A stretch of 12,191 bases of DNA. Origin: Variovorax sp. (GTDB taxonomy: Bacteria; Pseudomonadota; Gammaproteobacteria; Burkholderiales; Burkholderiaceae_C). The notes under the pieces were generated by a model. The model worked only from the letters and a program-made list of their open reading frames with translations, did no database searches and was not told the DNA's origin. Location: the NCBI GenBank assembly GCA_028292145.1, contig JAQGMX010000186.1, positions 1 to 12,191 on the forward strand. The letters run 5' to 3'. Position numbers and translations under genes: made by a program. Of the stretch, positions 6,621 through 12,191 are shown in pieces. The first letter of the stretch is position 1; the number at the start of each line of letters is the position of its first letter.

Positions 6621-6775
6621 CTACTGCCAGAGGCCGACTTTCAGCATGGCGCCGAGCGCAGCCGTACAGCTCTCGACTGCGGCAAACGCGGGCACACCAC
6701 GCTGGGTCAGCAACGCGCCGACTTCGGGGTGTCTCGACGCTCGCCGACCAGGCAACCGTTGCATGCGAACTGCGC
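6621..6775 (-). pseudogene. Possible C-terminal remnant of an ADP-forming acyl-CoA synthetase
   Basis: On the minus strand the frame ending at 6621 reads GALLTQRGVPAFAAVESC then TAALGAMLKVGLWQ and a stop. This resembles the end of the CoA-ligase domain in acetate-CoA ligase-type proteins, where a GIPxF segment is followed by a helix ending in AL.AL. Just upstream, in a different minus frame (about 6738-6767), ATVAWSASVE resembles the preceding strand, so a frameshift is suspected. No complete domain or start is present. The match is by pattern only; an Asp/Glu-racemase tail is another reading, and chance cannot be excluded. Between 6531 and 6891 no intact gene was found on either strand. Confidence 0.22.
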
Positions 6776-6891
6776 GACCGGGGGCTGGATGCCCTGCTGG
6801 CGGCCGATGCGCACGGAAGCTAAGCATCAGGTCGGGTTTCGTTTCCCGGACGCTGTCGGAATTCGAGGTCAGTCCGGGTTCTCTTGATGCT

Positions 6892-7116
6892 TCAGCCCTT
6901 GTCGGCCTCGCTGTCGATCCAGCACCGCGCCGCAGTGGCAGCCGCTTCCTCAGCCGCTTCTCGCGTCGGAAACGTTTCGCTGGTCGCTTCATTGATCACG
7001 CCGTCGGTCACCTCTTCGCTGGTGCTGTCGACGTCGAACACGCCGCGAAAAACACCCTCGGCTTCAACGGTCGAGTCCGTGTCGTAGGTTCGGCCCCGGT
7101 ATTCATGGGTTCGCAT
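6892..7116 (-). CDS. Small acidic hypothetical protein (74 aa)
   Basis: The frame encodes a 74-residue acidic protein. It starts MRTHEYRGRTYDTDSTVEAE, continues with a GVFRGVFDVD strand-like stretch, and ends in an alanine-rich helix FPTREAAEEAAATAARCWID. The pattern of two or three beta strands followed by a helix is seen in many small uncharacterised proteobacterial proteins. There is no signal peptide or membrane segment. A purine-rich GAAAGCGAGA stretch lies upstream, a weak ribosome binding site. It points away from the alcohol dehydrogenase gene, leaving a 198-bp divergent gap. I do not recognise a named family. Composition is more protein-like than the opposite frames, but reality of the gene is only moderately supported. 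Confidence 0.55.
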   Translation of the reverse strand: MRTHEYRGRTYDTDSTVEAEGVFRGVFDVDSTSEEVTDGVINEATSETFPTREAAEEAAATAARCWIDSEADKG

Positions 7117-7303
7117 GGCATCTCGCTTTCAAAGAGCTCAAGTATGCCGACTGTGCGGCAGTCAGGAAGTCCGGTCGTGCAGGCTCTCGCAGGCCGCACT
7201 GCTCGATCCGCTGATGTGGGAGTAAGCGCATCTCAACCTGCCAGTGTTCCTACACCTGAGCACCGCGATGCAGTCCCTAGTTTTCAGATCTGTCGACTCC
7301 CTC

Positions 7304-7307
7304 AAGG
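7304..7307 (+). promoter_or_regulatory. AAGG ribosome binding site of the alcohol dehydrogenase
   Basis: CTCAAGGTGCATCC precedes the ATG at 7315, with 7 bp between AAGG and the start. It supports 7315 over the much longer in-frame extension that stays open back to 6646, whose residues do not resemble any dehydrogenase. Confidence 0.55.
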
Positions 7308-7314
7308 TGCATCC

Positions 7315-8526
7315 ATGAAAGCGCTCACTTACCACGGCTCCAAAGACGTTCGCGTCGACAACGTACCCGATCCGGTCCTGCAGCAGGAGGACGACATCGT
7401 CCTGCGAGTTACTGCAACCGCCATTTGCGGATCGGATCTGCATATCTATCGCGGCAAGATTCCGGGCATGGAAACCGGCGATGTCCTGGGCCACGAATTC
7501 ATGGGCATCGTTGAAGAGGTCGGCAAGGGCGTGACCCGCGTCAAGAAGGGCGACAGGGTCGTCATCCCGTTCACCATCTCCTGCGGCGAATGCTTCTTCT
7601 GCAACAAGACGCTGTTCGCAGCGTGCGAGAACACGAACCCCGGTCGTGGCGCCATCCTCAACACGAAGAACGTTCGCTCAGGTGCCGGCCTGTTCGGCTA
7701 TTCGCACCTCTACGGAGGCTATGCGGGAGGCCAGGCGGAATACGTGAGAGTGCCCAAGGCCAACGTCGGCCCCCTGATCATTCCCGCTGGCTTGGCCGAC
7801 GAGCAGGTCCTGTTTCTCTCGGACATTCTTCCCACCGGTTATCAGGCGGCGGTGAATGGGGAAGTTGGACCTGGCTCGACGGTGGCGATCTTCGGGGCAG
7901 GTCCGGTCGGCTTGATGGCTGCGGCGTCCGCACGGCTGCTGGGCGCCGAACGCATCTTCATCATTGACGAGCATCCTTACCGCCTGGCGTTCGCTCAAGA
8001 CACGTATGGCGCAGAGCCGATCAATCTGCACGAGGTCGATGATCCGGCCGACTTGATCATTCAACGCACCAACTTCCGCGGTGTGGATGCATCGATCGAT
8101 GCCGTGGGCTTCGAGGCCAAGGGCAGTGCGCTGGAGACGATCATGGCCGATCTCAAGCTCGAAGGCTCCAGCGGCAAGGCGCTTCGCCAAGCGATCGCGG
8201 CCACGCGACGCGGCGGCGTGATAAGCGTCCCCGGCGTCTATGCCGGGTGGATCCACGGATTCCTGTTCGGGGACGCATTCGAAAAGGGCCTGACCTTCAA
8301 GATGGGTCAGACCCATGCGCAACGCTTCATGCCCAAACTCTTGGAGCACATCCAGGCCGGCGAACTGAGACCCGAAGTCATCATCACGCATCACCTGTCC
8401 CTCGACGAAGCGGTCAGGGGTTATGAAGTTTTCGAGAAGGCCCAGGAGGATTGCCGCAAGGTGGTGCTAACTCCGGGCGGCCCACGGGCCAGCGCAGATG
8501 CTCCCCAAGACAAGGCGGCGCACTGA
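7315..8526 (+). CDS. Zinc-dependent alcohol/formaldehyde dehydrogenase-like (FdhA-type MDR)
   Basis: The 403-aa product is a medium-chain zinc dehydrogenase similar to glutathione-independent formaldehyde dehydrogenases. The start MKALTYHGSKDVRVDNVPDP is typical. Catalytic zinc ligands are Cys38 (ICGSDLH), His60-Glu61 (GHEFMG) and Asp170 (LSDILPTGY). The structural zinc site has Cys90, Cys93, Cys96 and Cys104. The NAD motif GAGPVG is at 194-199 and the following acidic Asp218 favours NAD over NADP. It also carries the group's insertion around residues 105-135. It oxidises an alcohol or aldehyde in the cytoplasm; aldehyde detoxification is plausible but the substrate is not readable. The gene is followed after 62 bp by an SDR gene on the same strand, and similar pairs occur in stress-related accessory regions. 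No promoter was identified in 7117-7314. Confidence 0.93.
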   Translation: MKALTYHGSKDVRVDNVPDPVLQQEDDIVLRVTATAICGSDLHIYRGKIPGMETGDVLGHEFMGIVEEVGKGVTRVKKGDRVVIPFTISCGECFFCNKTLFAACENTNPGRGAILNTKNVRSGAGLFGYSHLYGGYAGGQAEYVRVPKANVGPLIIPAGLADEQVLFLSDILPTGYQAAVNGEVGPGSTVAIFGAGPVGLMAAASARLLGAERIFIIDEHPYRLAFAQDTYGAEPINLHEVDDPADLIIQRTNFRGVDASIDAVGFEAKGSALETIMADLKLEGSSGKALRQAIAATRRGGVISVPGVYAGWIHGFLFGDAFEKGLTFKMGQTHAQRFMPKLLEHIQAGELRPEVIITHHLSLDEAVRGYEVFEKAQEDCRKVVLTPGGPRASADAPQDKAAH

Positions 8527-8588
8527 GCTGCGGCTACTCGATCACCTTTCCATTGCCTCCTTAAAAAAATCCTTGCTCCAGGAACCCC

Positions 8589-9584
8589 ATGCATCAGCCT
8601 GCACTATCAAGACCGGCACGACATTCAAACGTATCTCGCGTCGTCGTCATCACCGGCGCCTCGAGTGGCATCGGACGCGCAGCGGCGCTTGCCTTTGCCC
8701 GCGAGGGGGATCACGTCGTCCTCGCCGCCCGCCATGCCGAAGCGTTGGCGTCGGTTGCACAAGAGTGCGAGGCGCTGGGCGCCGCGGCGCTCGTGGTGCC
8801 CACCGACGTGACGGATGCGGCCGCCGTACGGGCGCTGGCAGAAGCGGCCATCACACGTTATGGATCGGTCGACGTCTGGATCAACAACGTCGGCGTGGGT
8901 GTTGTGGGGCTCTTCGACAAGACGCCCATCGAGGCCCATCGCCGGGTGATCGAATCGAACCTTATCGGCCACATGAACGGGGCGCATGCGGTGCTGCCCC
9001 ATTTCCGAGGACGCGGACAAGGCACGCTCATCAACATGATCTCTCTGGGCGGCTGGGTGGCTGCGCCGTATGCAGCTGCTTACTCAGCCAGCAAGTTTGG
9101 CCTGCGAGGTTTCAGCGAAGCGTTACGCGCAGAACTCTCGGCACTGCCGGGTGTTCATGTCTGCGAGGTTTATCCGACGTTCGTCGACACACCCGGCCTG
9201 TCGCATGGGTCCAACTACAGCGGACGGCGGATCAAACCTCCGCCGCCCCTCGTCGATCCGAGAAGCGTTGCCGCAACCCTGGTGTCGTTGTCTCGTCGAC
9301 CAAGGGCGGCAGCATACATCGGCGCTCCTGCGTTTCCTGGCATCGTCGCGCATGCCGTTGCGCCCAATCTTGTCGGGCGAATCATGATGAGCATGATGTC
9401 CAAAGCGTTCGATGTCGCTGACCCGGCCCAGCCTACGGATGGCAACCTCTACGAACCATCGCGAGGCCACGCAATCGATGGCGGATTCAGGACTGAGCAG
9501 ACGATATCGAAGGACGTGGCTGCGATAGCGGTCGGAGCCGGCCTGCTCGTGGCAGCCGCTGTCTGGAAGCTGCGCAGGCGCTGA
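8589..9584 (+). CDS. SDR-family oxidoreductase with C-terminal membrane anchor
   Basis: The 331-aa product is a classical short-chain dehydrogenase with an extension. TGASSGIG is at residues 22-29, NNVG at 99-102 (usually NNAG), Asn124, Ser152, and the catalytic YSASK with Tyr165 and Lys169. The core ends at about 250. A linker of about 55 residues leads to the hydrophobic segment DVAAIAVGAGLLVAAAVW (309-326) and the basic end KLRRR, which looks like a tail anchor with the enzyme facing the cytoplasm. The substrate may be a membrane-associated or hydrophobic carbonyl. An AGGA ribosome binding site (8580-8583) sits 5 bp before the ATG. It follows the zinc dehydrogenase by 62 bp and is probably cotranscribed with it. 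The family call is firm; the substrate is unknown. Confidence 0.93.
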   Translation: MHQPALSRPARHSNVSRVVVITGASSGIGRAAALAFAREGDHVVLAARHAEALASVAQECEALGAAALVVPTDVTDAAAVRALAEAAITRYGSVDVWINNVGVGVVGLFDKTPIEAHRRVIESNLIGHMNGAHAVLPHFRGRGQGTLINMISLGGWVAAPYAAAYSASKFGLRGFSEALRAELSALPGVHVCEVYPTFVDTPGLSHGSNYSGRRIKPPPPLVDPRSVAATLVSLSRRPRAAAYIGAPAFPGIVAHAVAPNLVGRIMMSMMSKAFDVADPAQPTDGNLYEPSRGHAIDGGFRTEQTISKDVAAIAVGAGLLVAAAVWKLRRR

Positions 9585-9664
9585 TTCGATGCCAATGCTG
9601 GCGGCAAGATCGAGCCCGAAGATCCAATCGCAGCCAACTACCGTCCCTTCAATAAAAGAGCAGT

Positions 9665-9669
9665 AAGGA
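9665..9669 (+). promoter_or_regulatory. Strong ribosome binding site of the 68-aa protein
   Basis: TAAGGAATTACAC precedes the ATG at 9677, with AAGGA spaced 7 bp from the start. It is among the best Shine-Dalgarno elements in the window and supports that the small gene is real. Confidence 0.6.
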
Positions 9670-9676
9670 ATTACAC

Positions 9677-9883
9677 ATGACCTCGAACGACGCTGGAAGC
9701 GCAGGCTCCGATCCTGGAGCAACCCCACCGATGAATCCTGGAGATGAAGCGCCTGCAGGTACGCCAGGCACAGGAGACAAGCCGTGCAGCAGCTGCGGTG
9801 GTTCGGGCAAGGATGATTCCGGCAAACCGTGCGACGCTTGTGGTGGCAGTGGTCTGATCACTGCCGGCATTGGCGGTGCCTGA
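9677..9883 (+). CDS. Small protein with two DnaJ-type CxxCGGSG knuckles (68 aa)
   Basis: The product has a Gly/Pro/Asp-rich, probably disordered N-terminus of about 35 residues. It then has CSSCGGSGKDD and CDACGGSGLI (first cysteines at about residues 37 and 51), then a short IGGA tail. The paired CxxCxGxG repeats match the cysteine-rich zinc-binding module of DnaJ/Hsp40, where four such repeats bind two zinc ions. Two repeats can make one zinc site. No J domain or substrate-binding domain is present, so it is not a chaperone in itself. It may bind zinc, act as a redox-sensitive partner, or assist another protein. The gene lies 92 bp after the SDR gene on the same strand with a strong ribosome binding site. 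I do not know a named family. Confidence 0.75.
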   Translation: MTSNDAGSAGSDPGATPPMNPGDEAPAGTPGTGDKPCSSCGGSGKDDSGKPCDACGGSGLITAGIGGA

Positions 9884-9939
9884 AGTGCACGAAGGCCGCT
9901 TCGCAATCGGCCATCAACACTCGCAGCGCTTCACCCCTT

Positions 9940-10224
9940 ATGAACACAGCACATGGCAATGACCGCCCAACTGAAGACGAAGATGCCGATCCAGTCGGTC
10001 CCCACGACGGTGAAGAACACGACCAAGGGGCGAAAGTCGAAAGCGGTGGTGGTCCGGACACAGCGCCGTTGAATTTCGATGATGACGAGATTGACTCAGG
10101 TCGTTCCGGTAGCGCCCGAAACGGAGGAACAACCCATGCCATGGACGGTGACAGTGCTCCGCTTGGTCCACCGGCAGAGATCCTGTCCCCGACCAACGAA
10201 CCTGCTGACCGCAACAACAGCTGA
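9940..10224 (+). CDS. Possible acidic low-complexity protein (94 aa)
   Basis: The frame from ATG 9940 gives a 94-residue, strongly acidic and hydrophilic protein rich in Asp, Glu, Gly, Ser and Pro. Examples are RPTEDEDADPVGPHDGEEHD, NFDDDEIDSG and a C-terminal NEPADRNNS. It has no hydrophobic segment, cysteines or recognisable domain and is likely disordered. The open frame extends upstream to 9829, but those residues overlap the previous gene and are rich in Trp, Cys and Arg, so the later Met is preferred. No good ribosome binding site is seen. The composition resembles that of the N-terminus of the neighbouring 68-aa protein and of hydrophilic stress-associated proteins, but that is only a resemblance. 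Gene reality is uncertain. Confidence 0.45.
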   Translation: MNTAHGNDRPTEDEDADPVGPHDGEEHDQGAKVESGGGPDTAPLNFDDDEIDSGRSGSARNGGTTHAMDGDSAPLGPPAEILSPTNEPADRNNS

Positions 10225-10319
10225 TCGATTCCGGTGTGTCCGTCTTTGAAAGCCGGCAGGTCGAGTCCCCGGCGACGACATGTCGACCGCCGGTCAGGAC
10301 TGACATCAGGATCACCGAC

Positions 10320-10880
10320 CGCTTATCCTGCTTGTCCGGCGGCGCCATCGACCTGCTGCGGGCACTTGTGATTTTGCGCTGGCCAACGGTTGCAGTCGCG
10401 CTGATCGTTTCGACCGCATGGGCCTACACAGCCACCACCGGGGGCGCTTGATTTCATCTACCCCGGCATGAGCGACACGAACCCCAGCTACTCGTACCTG
10501 TTCGTCGTCAACAACTTTTTCGCGCAAGCCATCTTCTTTGTCCTAGGCGCGTGGCGTACTACCTGATCTTCAATCCGATGTTCATCACAGGCATCGGCAT
10601 CGCACTGCTGCTTTTGACCGCACTCAACAGTCAACCGATCCGTAGCCGGTTCGTTTTCCTGATCTCCGAGACCTCTTACGCGATCTACCTCTGCCACTTC
10701 CCGGTGATGCTGTTCGTGCGCGACCGACTCGGCATGACGGGCTCGGCTGGCATTGCCGTGTCGATCGCAGTCATCATGCTGCTTGCCGTGATCAGCTATG
10801 TCCTGATCGAAAAGCCATCTGTGAGGATCGGGCGGTTGCTCGCTTCGCCGCGAACGCCTGCAGGAACTGTCCGCAATTGA
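10320..10880 (+). pseudogene. Truncated, frameshifted acyltransferase-3 (OafA/YrhL-like) gene
   Basis: Three reading frames must be joined to read it. Frame one, to about 10440, gives AIDLLRALVIL and a membrane helix WPTVAVALIVSTAWAYTA. Frame two (about 10447-10551) gives LDFIYPGMSDTNPSYSYLF then a second helix FFAQAIFFVLGA. Frame three (10551-10880) gives the C-terminal half: IGIALLLLTAL, then SETSYAIYLCHFPVM, then IAVIMLLAVISYVLIEKP. SYxIYLxHFP and the final YxxIEKP are hallmarks of membrane acyltransferase-3 proteins that acylate surface sugars. The first shift is repaired by removing one G from the five-G run at 10440-10444; the second needs one added base near 10549. Even when joined it is only about 185 residues, against 350-400 for the family, and most N-terminal helices with the catalytic His are missing. 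IDLLRAL resembles the family's N-terminus, so an internal deletion is likely. Confidence 0.72.
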
Positions 10881-10916
10881 GGTTCAGTGCAGCACGTAAT
10901 GCGTATGGAACCTCAA
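10877..10916. repeat. Inverted repeat at the end of the acyltransferase remnant
   Basis: TTGAGGTTC (10877-10885) is perfectly complemented by GAACCTCAA (10908-10916), giving a 9-bp stem with a 22-nt loop that includes the remnant's stop codon. No T-tract follows, so intrinsic termination is not clearly supported; a stem-loop or protein-binding site are alternatives. Confidence 0.4.
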
Positions 10917-10980
10917 GAACGGCATCTCGCCATTTCCATCATCCTTGCCGCCAACCGCTGTGCAACTCAGTGCAATTTTT

Positions 10981-11000
10981 GTGAGACGACGCGAGACGAC
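10981..11000. repeat. Tandem 10-bp direct repeat
   Basis: Two adjacent 10-mers, GTGAGACGAC and GCGAGACGAC, differ at one base. They lie in the noncoding gap between the acyltransferase remnant and the tRNA gene. No function can be assigned. Confidence 0.5.
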
Positions 11001-11069
11001 AATCTGGCACGTTTTGCTCTGTGGAGAGTGTCTACATGGGAATACGCGAACCATCGTTGGCAGTTGTTC

Positions 11070-11157
11070 CGGCGGAGAGTGTGAGATTCGAACTCACGGA
11101 CGCTTTCACGTCGGCAGTTTTCAAGACTGCTGGTTTAAACCACTCACCCAACTCTCC
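11070..11157 (-). tRNA. tRNA-Ser (anticodon UGA)
   Basis: Read on the minus strand, the acceptor GGAGAGT (11157-11151) pairs with ACTCTCC (11080-11074). The anticodon stem GCAGT/ACTGC encloses the loop CTTGAAA with anticodon TGA, which reads UCA serine codons. The long variable arm CGACGTGAAAGCGTC typical of type II tRNAs is present, and the T arm is GTGAG-TTCGAAT-CTCAC. The discriminator is G, followed by CCG, so the terminal CCA is not encoded in full and must be completed by the nucleotidyltransferase. The layout matches the 88-nt E. coli tRNA-Ser(UGA). It lies 46 bp from the 3' end of hemW on the same strand, and may be read from its transcript or from its own promoter. Its 3' end faces the accessory block to the left. 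Confidence 0.97.
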
Positions 11158-11203
11158 CGTACTGTCTCCGAGTGGCGAAGACAGCAGGCGATTTTAGCTT
11201 GGC

Positions 11204-12191
11204 TCAGCTGTCCGCCAGAAACAGCGTCTGCAGATCGCTTAAAAAATCGAGTCCGCGCTCCGTCGGCCACACGTGTCGAAGATCGCGCGCCAGCAAGCCC
11301 TTCTTCTCCGCCTCATCCAGCCCACGCTGGATCGACGTGATCGACAACCCGGTGCGCTCGCCGAATTGCGCCAGCGAGAAACCTTCCTTCAGCCGCAGCG
11401 CGTTCAGCATGAACTCGAACGGCAGGTCGGCGATGGCGACCTCTTCGCTTTGCGACACGGCAGCGCCCGCAAGCGCACCCTCCATGTAGCGCTTCGGCTC
11501 CCGGAAACGCACCTGACGCACGACGCGATGCGCAAAACTGAGTTTGCTGTGGGCGCCGGCGCCGATGCCGAGGTAGTCGCCGAATTGCCAGTAGTTCATG
11601 TTGTGCGCACAACGGTGGCCGTCGCGCGCGTAGGCGGACACTTCGTAGCGCGACATTCCCTGCGCAGCCGTGCGCTCGGTGATGCGGTCGAGCATCGCGT
11701 AGGCCACGTCGTCTTCGGGCACGACAGGCGGGAACTTGGCGAAGTACGTGTTCGGCTCGATGGTCAGGTGATAGACCGACAGGTGCGGCGGCGCCAGCGC
11801 CAACGCCTGATCGAGGTCCTGCTCGAACTGTTCGGGCGTCTGGCCCGGCAACGCGTACATCAGGTCGAGGTTGAAAGTGTCGAACGCGCTTGCCGCCTCC
11901 TCGATCGCAGCAATGGCCTGCGCACCGTCGTGCACCCGGCCGAGCGCTTTCAGATGTTCGTCGTTGAAGCTCTGCACGCCCACCGACAGCCGCGTCACGC
12001 CGGCTGCGCGGTACGCGCGAAAACGATCGCGCTCGAAAGTGCCCGGATTGGCTTCGAGCGTGATCTCGCAGTCCGGCGTCAGCTTCAGGCGGGCACGCAG
12101 ATCGCCGATCAGCCGGTCGATCGCCGCAGGCGAAAAAAGGCTGGGCGTGCCGCCGCCGATGAAGATGGTGTGAACCGTGCGTCCCCAGATC
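11204..12191 (-). CDS. hemW: Radical SAM heme chaperone HemW (5' end outside window)
   Basis: The minus-strand frame is open to the right edge, so the start and the CxxxCxxC iron-sulfur cluster motif are missing; 328 residues are visible. The visible part begins RTVHTIFIGGGTPSLF, the radical SAM GGGTPS motif. It continues with ITLEANPGTF, VTRLSVGVQSFNDEHLKALG, then FNLDLMYALPGQTPEQFEQD and LTIEPNTYFAKFP. The HemN/HemW C-terminal part follows, with AHNMNYWQFGDYLGIGAGAH and a winged-helix-like region near the end. HemW is a heme-binding chaperone related to oxygen-independent coproporphyrinogen oxidase; it delivers heme to respiratory enzymes and lacks the oxidase activity. GTG at 11998 is internal and not the start. 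This is a core-genome gene and marks the end of the accessory block. Confidence 0.95.
   Translation of the reverse strand, partial: IWGRTVHTIFIGGGTPSLFSPAAIDRLIGDLRARLKLTPDCEITLEANPGTFERDRFRAYRAAGVTRLSVGVQSFNDEHLKALGRVHDGAQAIAAIEEAASAFDTFNLDLMYALPGQTPEQFEQDLDQALALAPPHLSVYHLTIEPNTYFAKFPPVVPEDDVAYAMLDRITERTAAQGMSRYEVSAYARDGHRCAHNMNYWQFGDYLGIGAGAHSKLSFAHRVVRQVRFREPKRYMEGALAGAAVSQSEEVAIADLPFEFMLNALRLKEGFSLAQFGERTGLSITSIQRGLDEAEKKGLLARDLRHVWPTERGLDFLSDLQTLFLADS

Noticed and set aside
7149..7163. A small hairpin GACTG-TGCGG-CAGTC upstream of the zinc dehydrogenase as a riboswitch or attenuator
   Set aside because: It is only a 5-bp stem with no larger structure or terminator near it; chance is likely in a GC-rich gap.
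6646..7314. A 223-residue N-terminal extension of the zinc dehydrogenase in one long open frame
   Set aside because: The extension has no domain-like features. The family N-terminus MKALTYHGSKDV begins at 7315, where there is a good ribosome binding site.
9938..10348. Minus-strand open frames of 119-136 aa opposite the acidic protein
   Set aside because: They are rich in His, Arg, Cys and Ser with no domain pattern, as expected from antisense reading of an acidic coding or noncoding sequence.
11162..11184. A 6-bp stem CTGTCT/AGACAG between hemW and the tRNA gene as a terminator
   Set aside because: The loop is 11 nt, the stem is short, and no T-tract follows directly on either strand, so the evidence is too weak.
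10945..11340. A 131-aa plus-strand open frame containing GGECEIRTHGRFHVGSFQDC
   Set aside because: It is the antisense translation of the tRNA-Ser gene and of the hemW 3' end. Such frames are known spurious annotations and it has no real homologue pattern.
1..12191. CRISPR arrays, insertion sequences, transposases, integrases or toxin-antitoxin pairs
   Set aside because: No regularly spaced repeats, terminal inverted repeats with a transposase, or matching protein families were seen on either strand.

Overview
The window is GC-rich, densely coded chromosomal DNA. Codon use, the gene families and the hemW / tRNA-Ser(UGA) pair suggest a betaproteobacterium, probably of the order Burkholderiales. 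That placement is an inference from style and not from a marker gene. Both ends cut through genes: a RidA-family gene on the left and hemW on the right.

Left block (1-6530) looks like a catabolic or uptake locus. A RidA-like protein, a DUF1028 Ntn-hydrolase-like protein and a LysR regulator run rightward. A CzcO-type flavin monooxygenase-like gene converges on the LysR gene, and their ends overlap by 16 bp. Divergent from it is a tight four-gene operon: a PotA-type ABC ATPase, a GST-like protein, a type II dehydroquinase-like protein and a GhrA-type 2-hydroxyacid dehydrogenase. The genes overlap or are separated by only 7-11 bp. The dehydroquinase-like protein keeps the fold and most of the active site but has lost the lid arginine and one substrate-binding histidine, so it probably acts on something other than dehydroquinate. 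The RidA-like protein also lacks the arginine needed for imine deamination. Together these suggest an uncharacterised pathway built from familiar folds.

The middle (6531-7314) has little coding content: a hairpin cluster after the operon, a possible decayed fragment of an acyl-CoA synthetase on the minus strand, and a small acidic protein on the minus strand.

Right block (7315-10880) is a different type of module: an FdhA-like zinc alcohol/aldehyde dehydrogenase, an SDR with a C-terminal membrane anchor, a 68-aa protein with two DnaJ-type CxxCGGSG knuckles, a possible 94-aa acidic protein, and a frameshifted, shortened acyltransferase-3 gene. Such dehydrogenase/SDR groups are often seen in stress-related accessory regions. 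The block ends beside the 3' end of a minus-strand tRNA-Ser(UGA) gene (11070-11157), a typical integration site, so it may be an old island. No integrase or convincing att duplication is visible. Beyond the tRNA, hemW resumes ordinary core genome.
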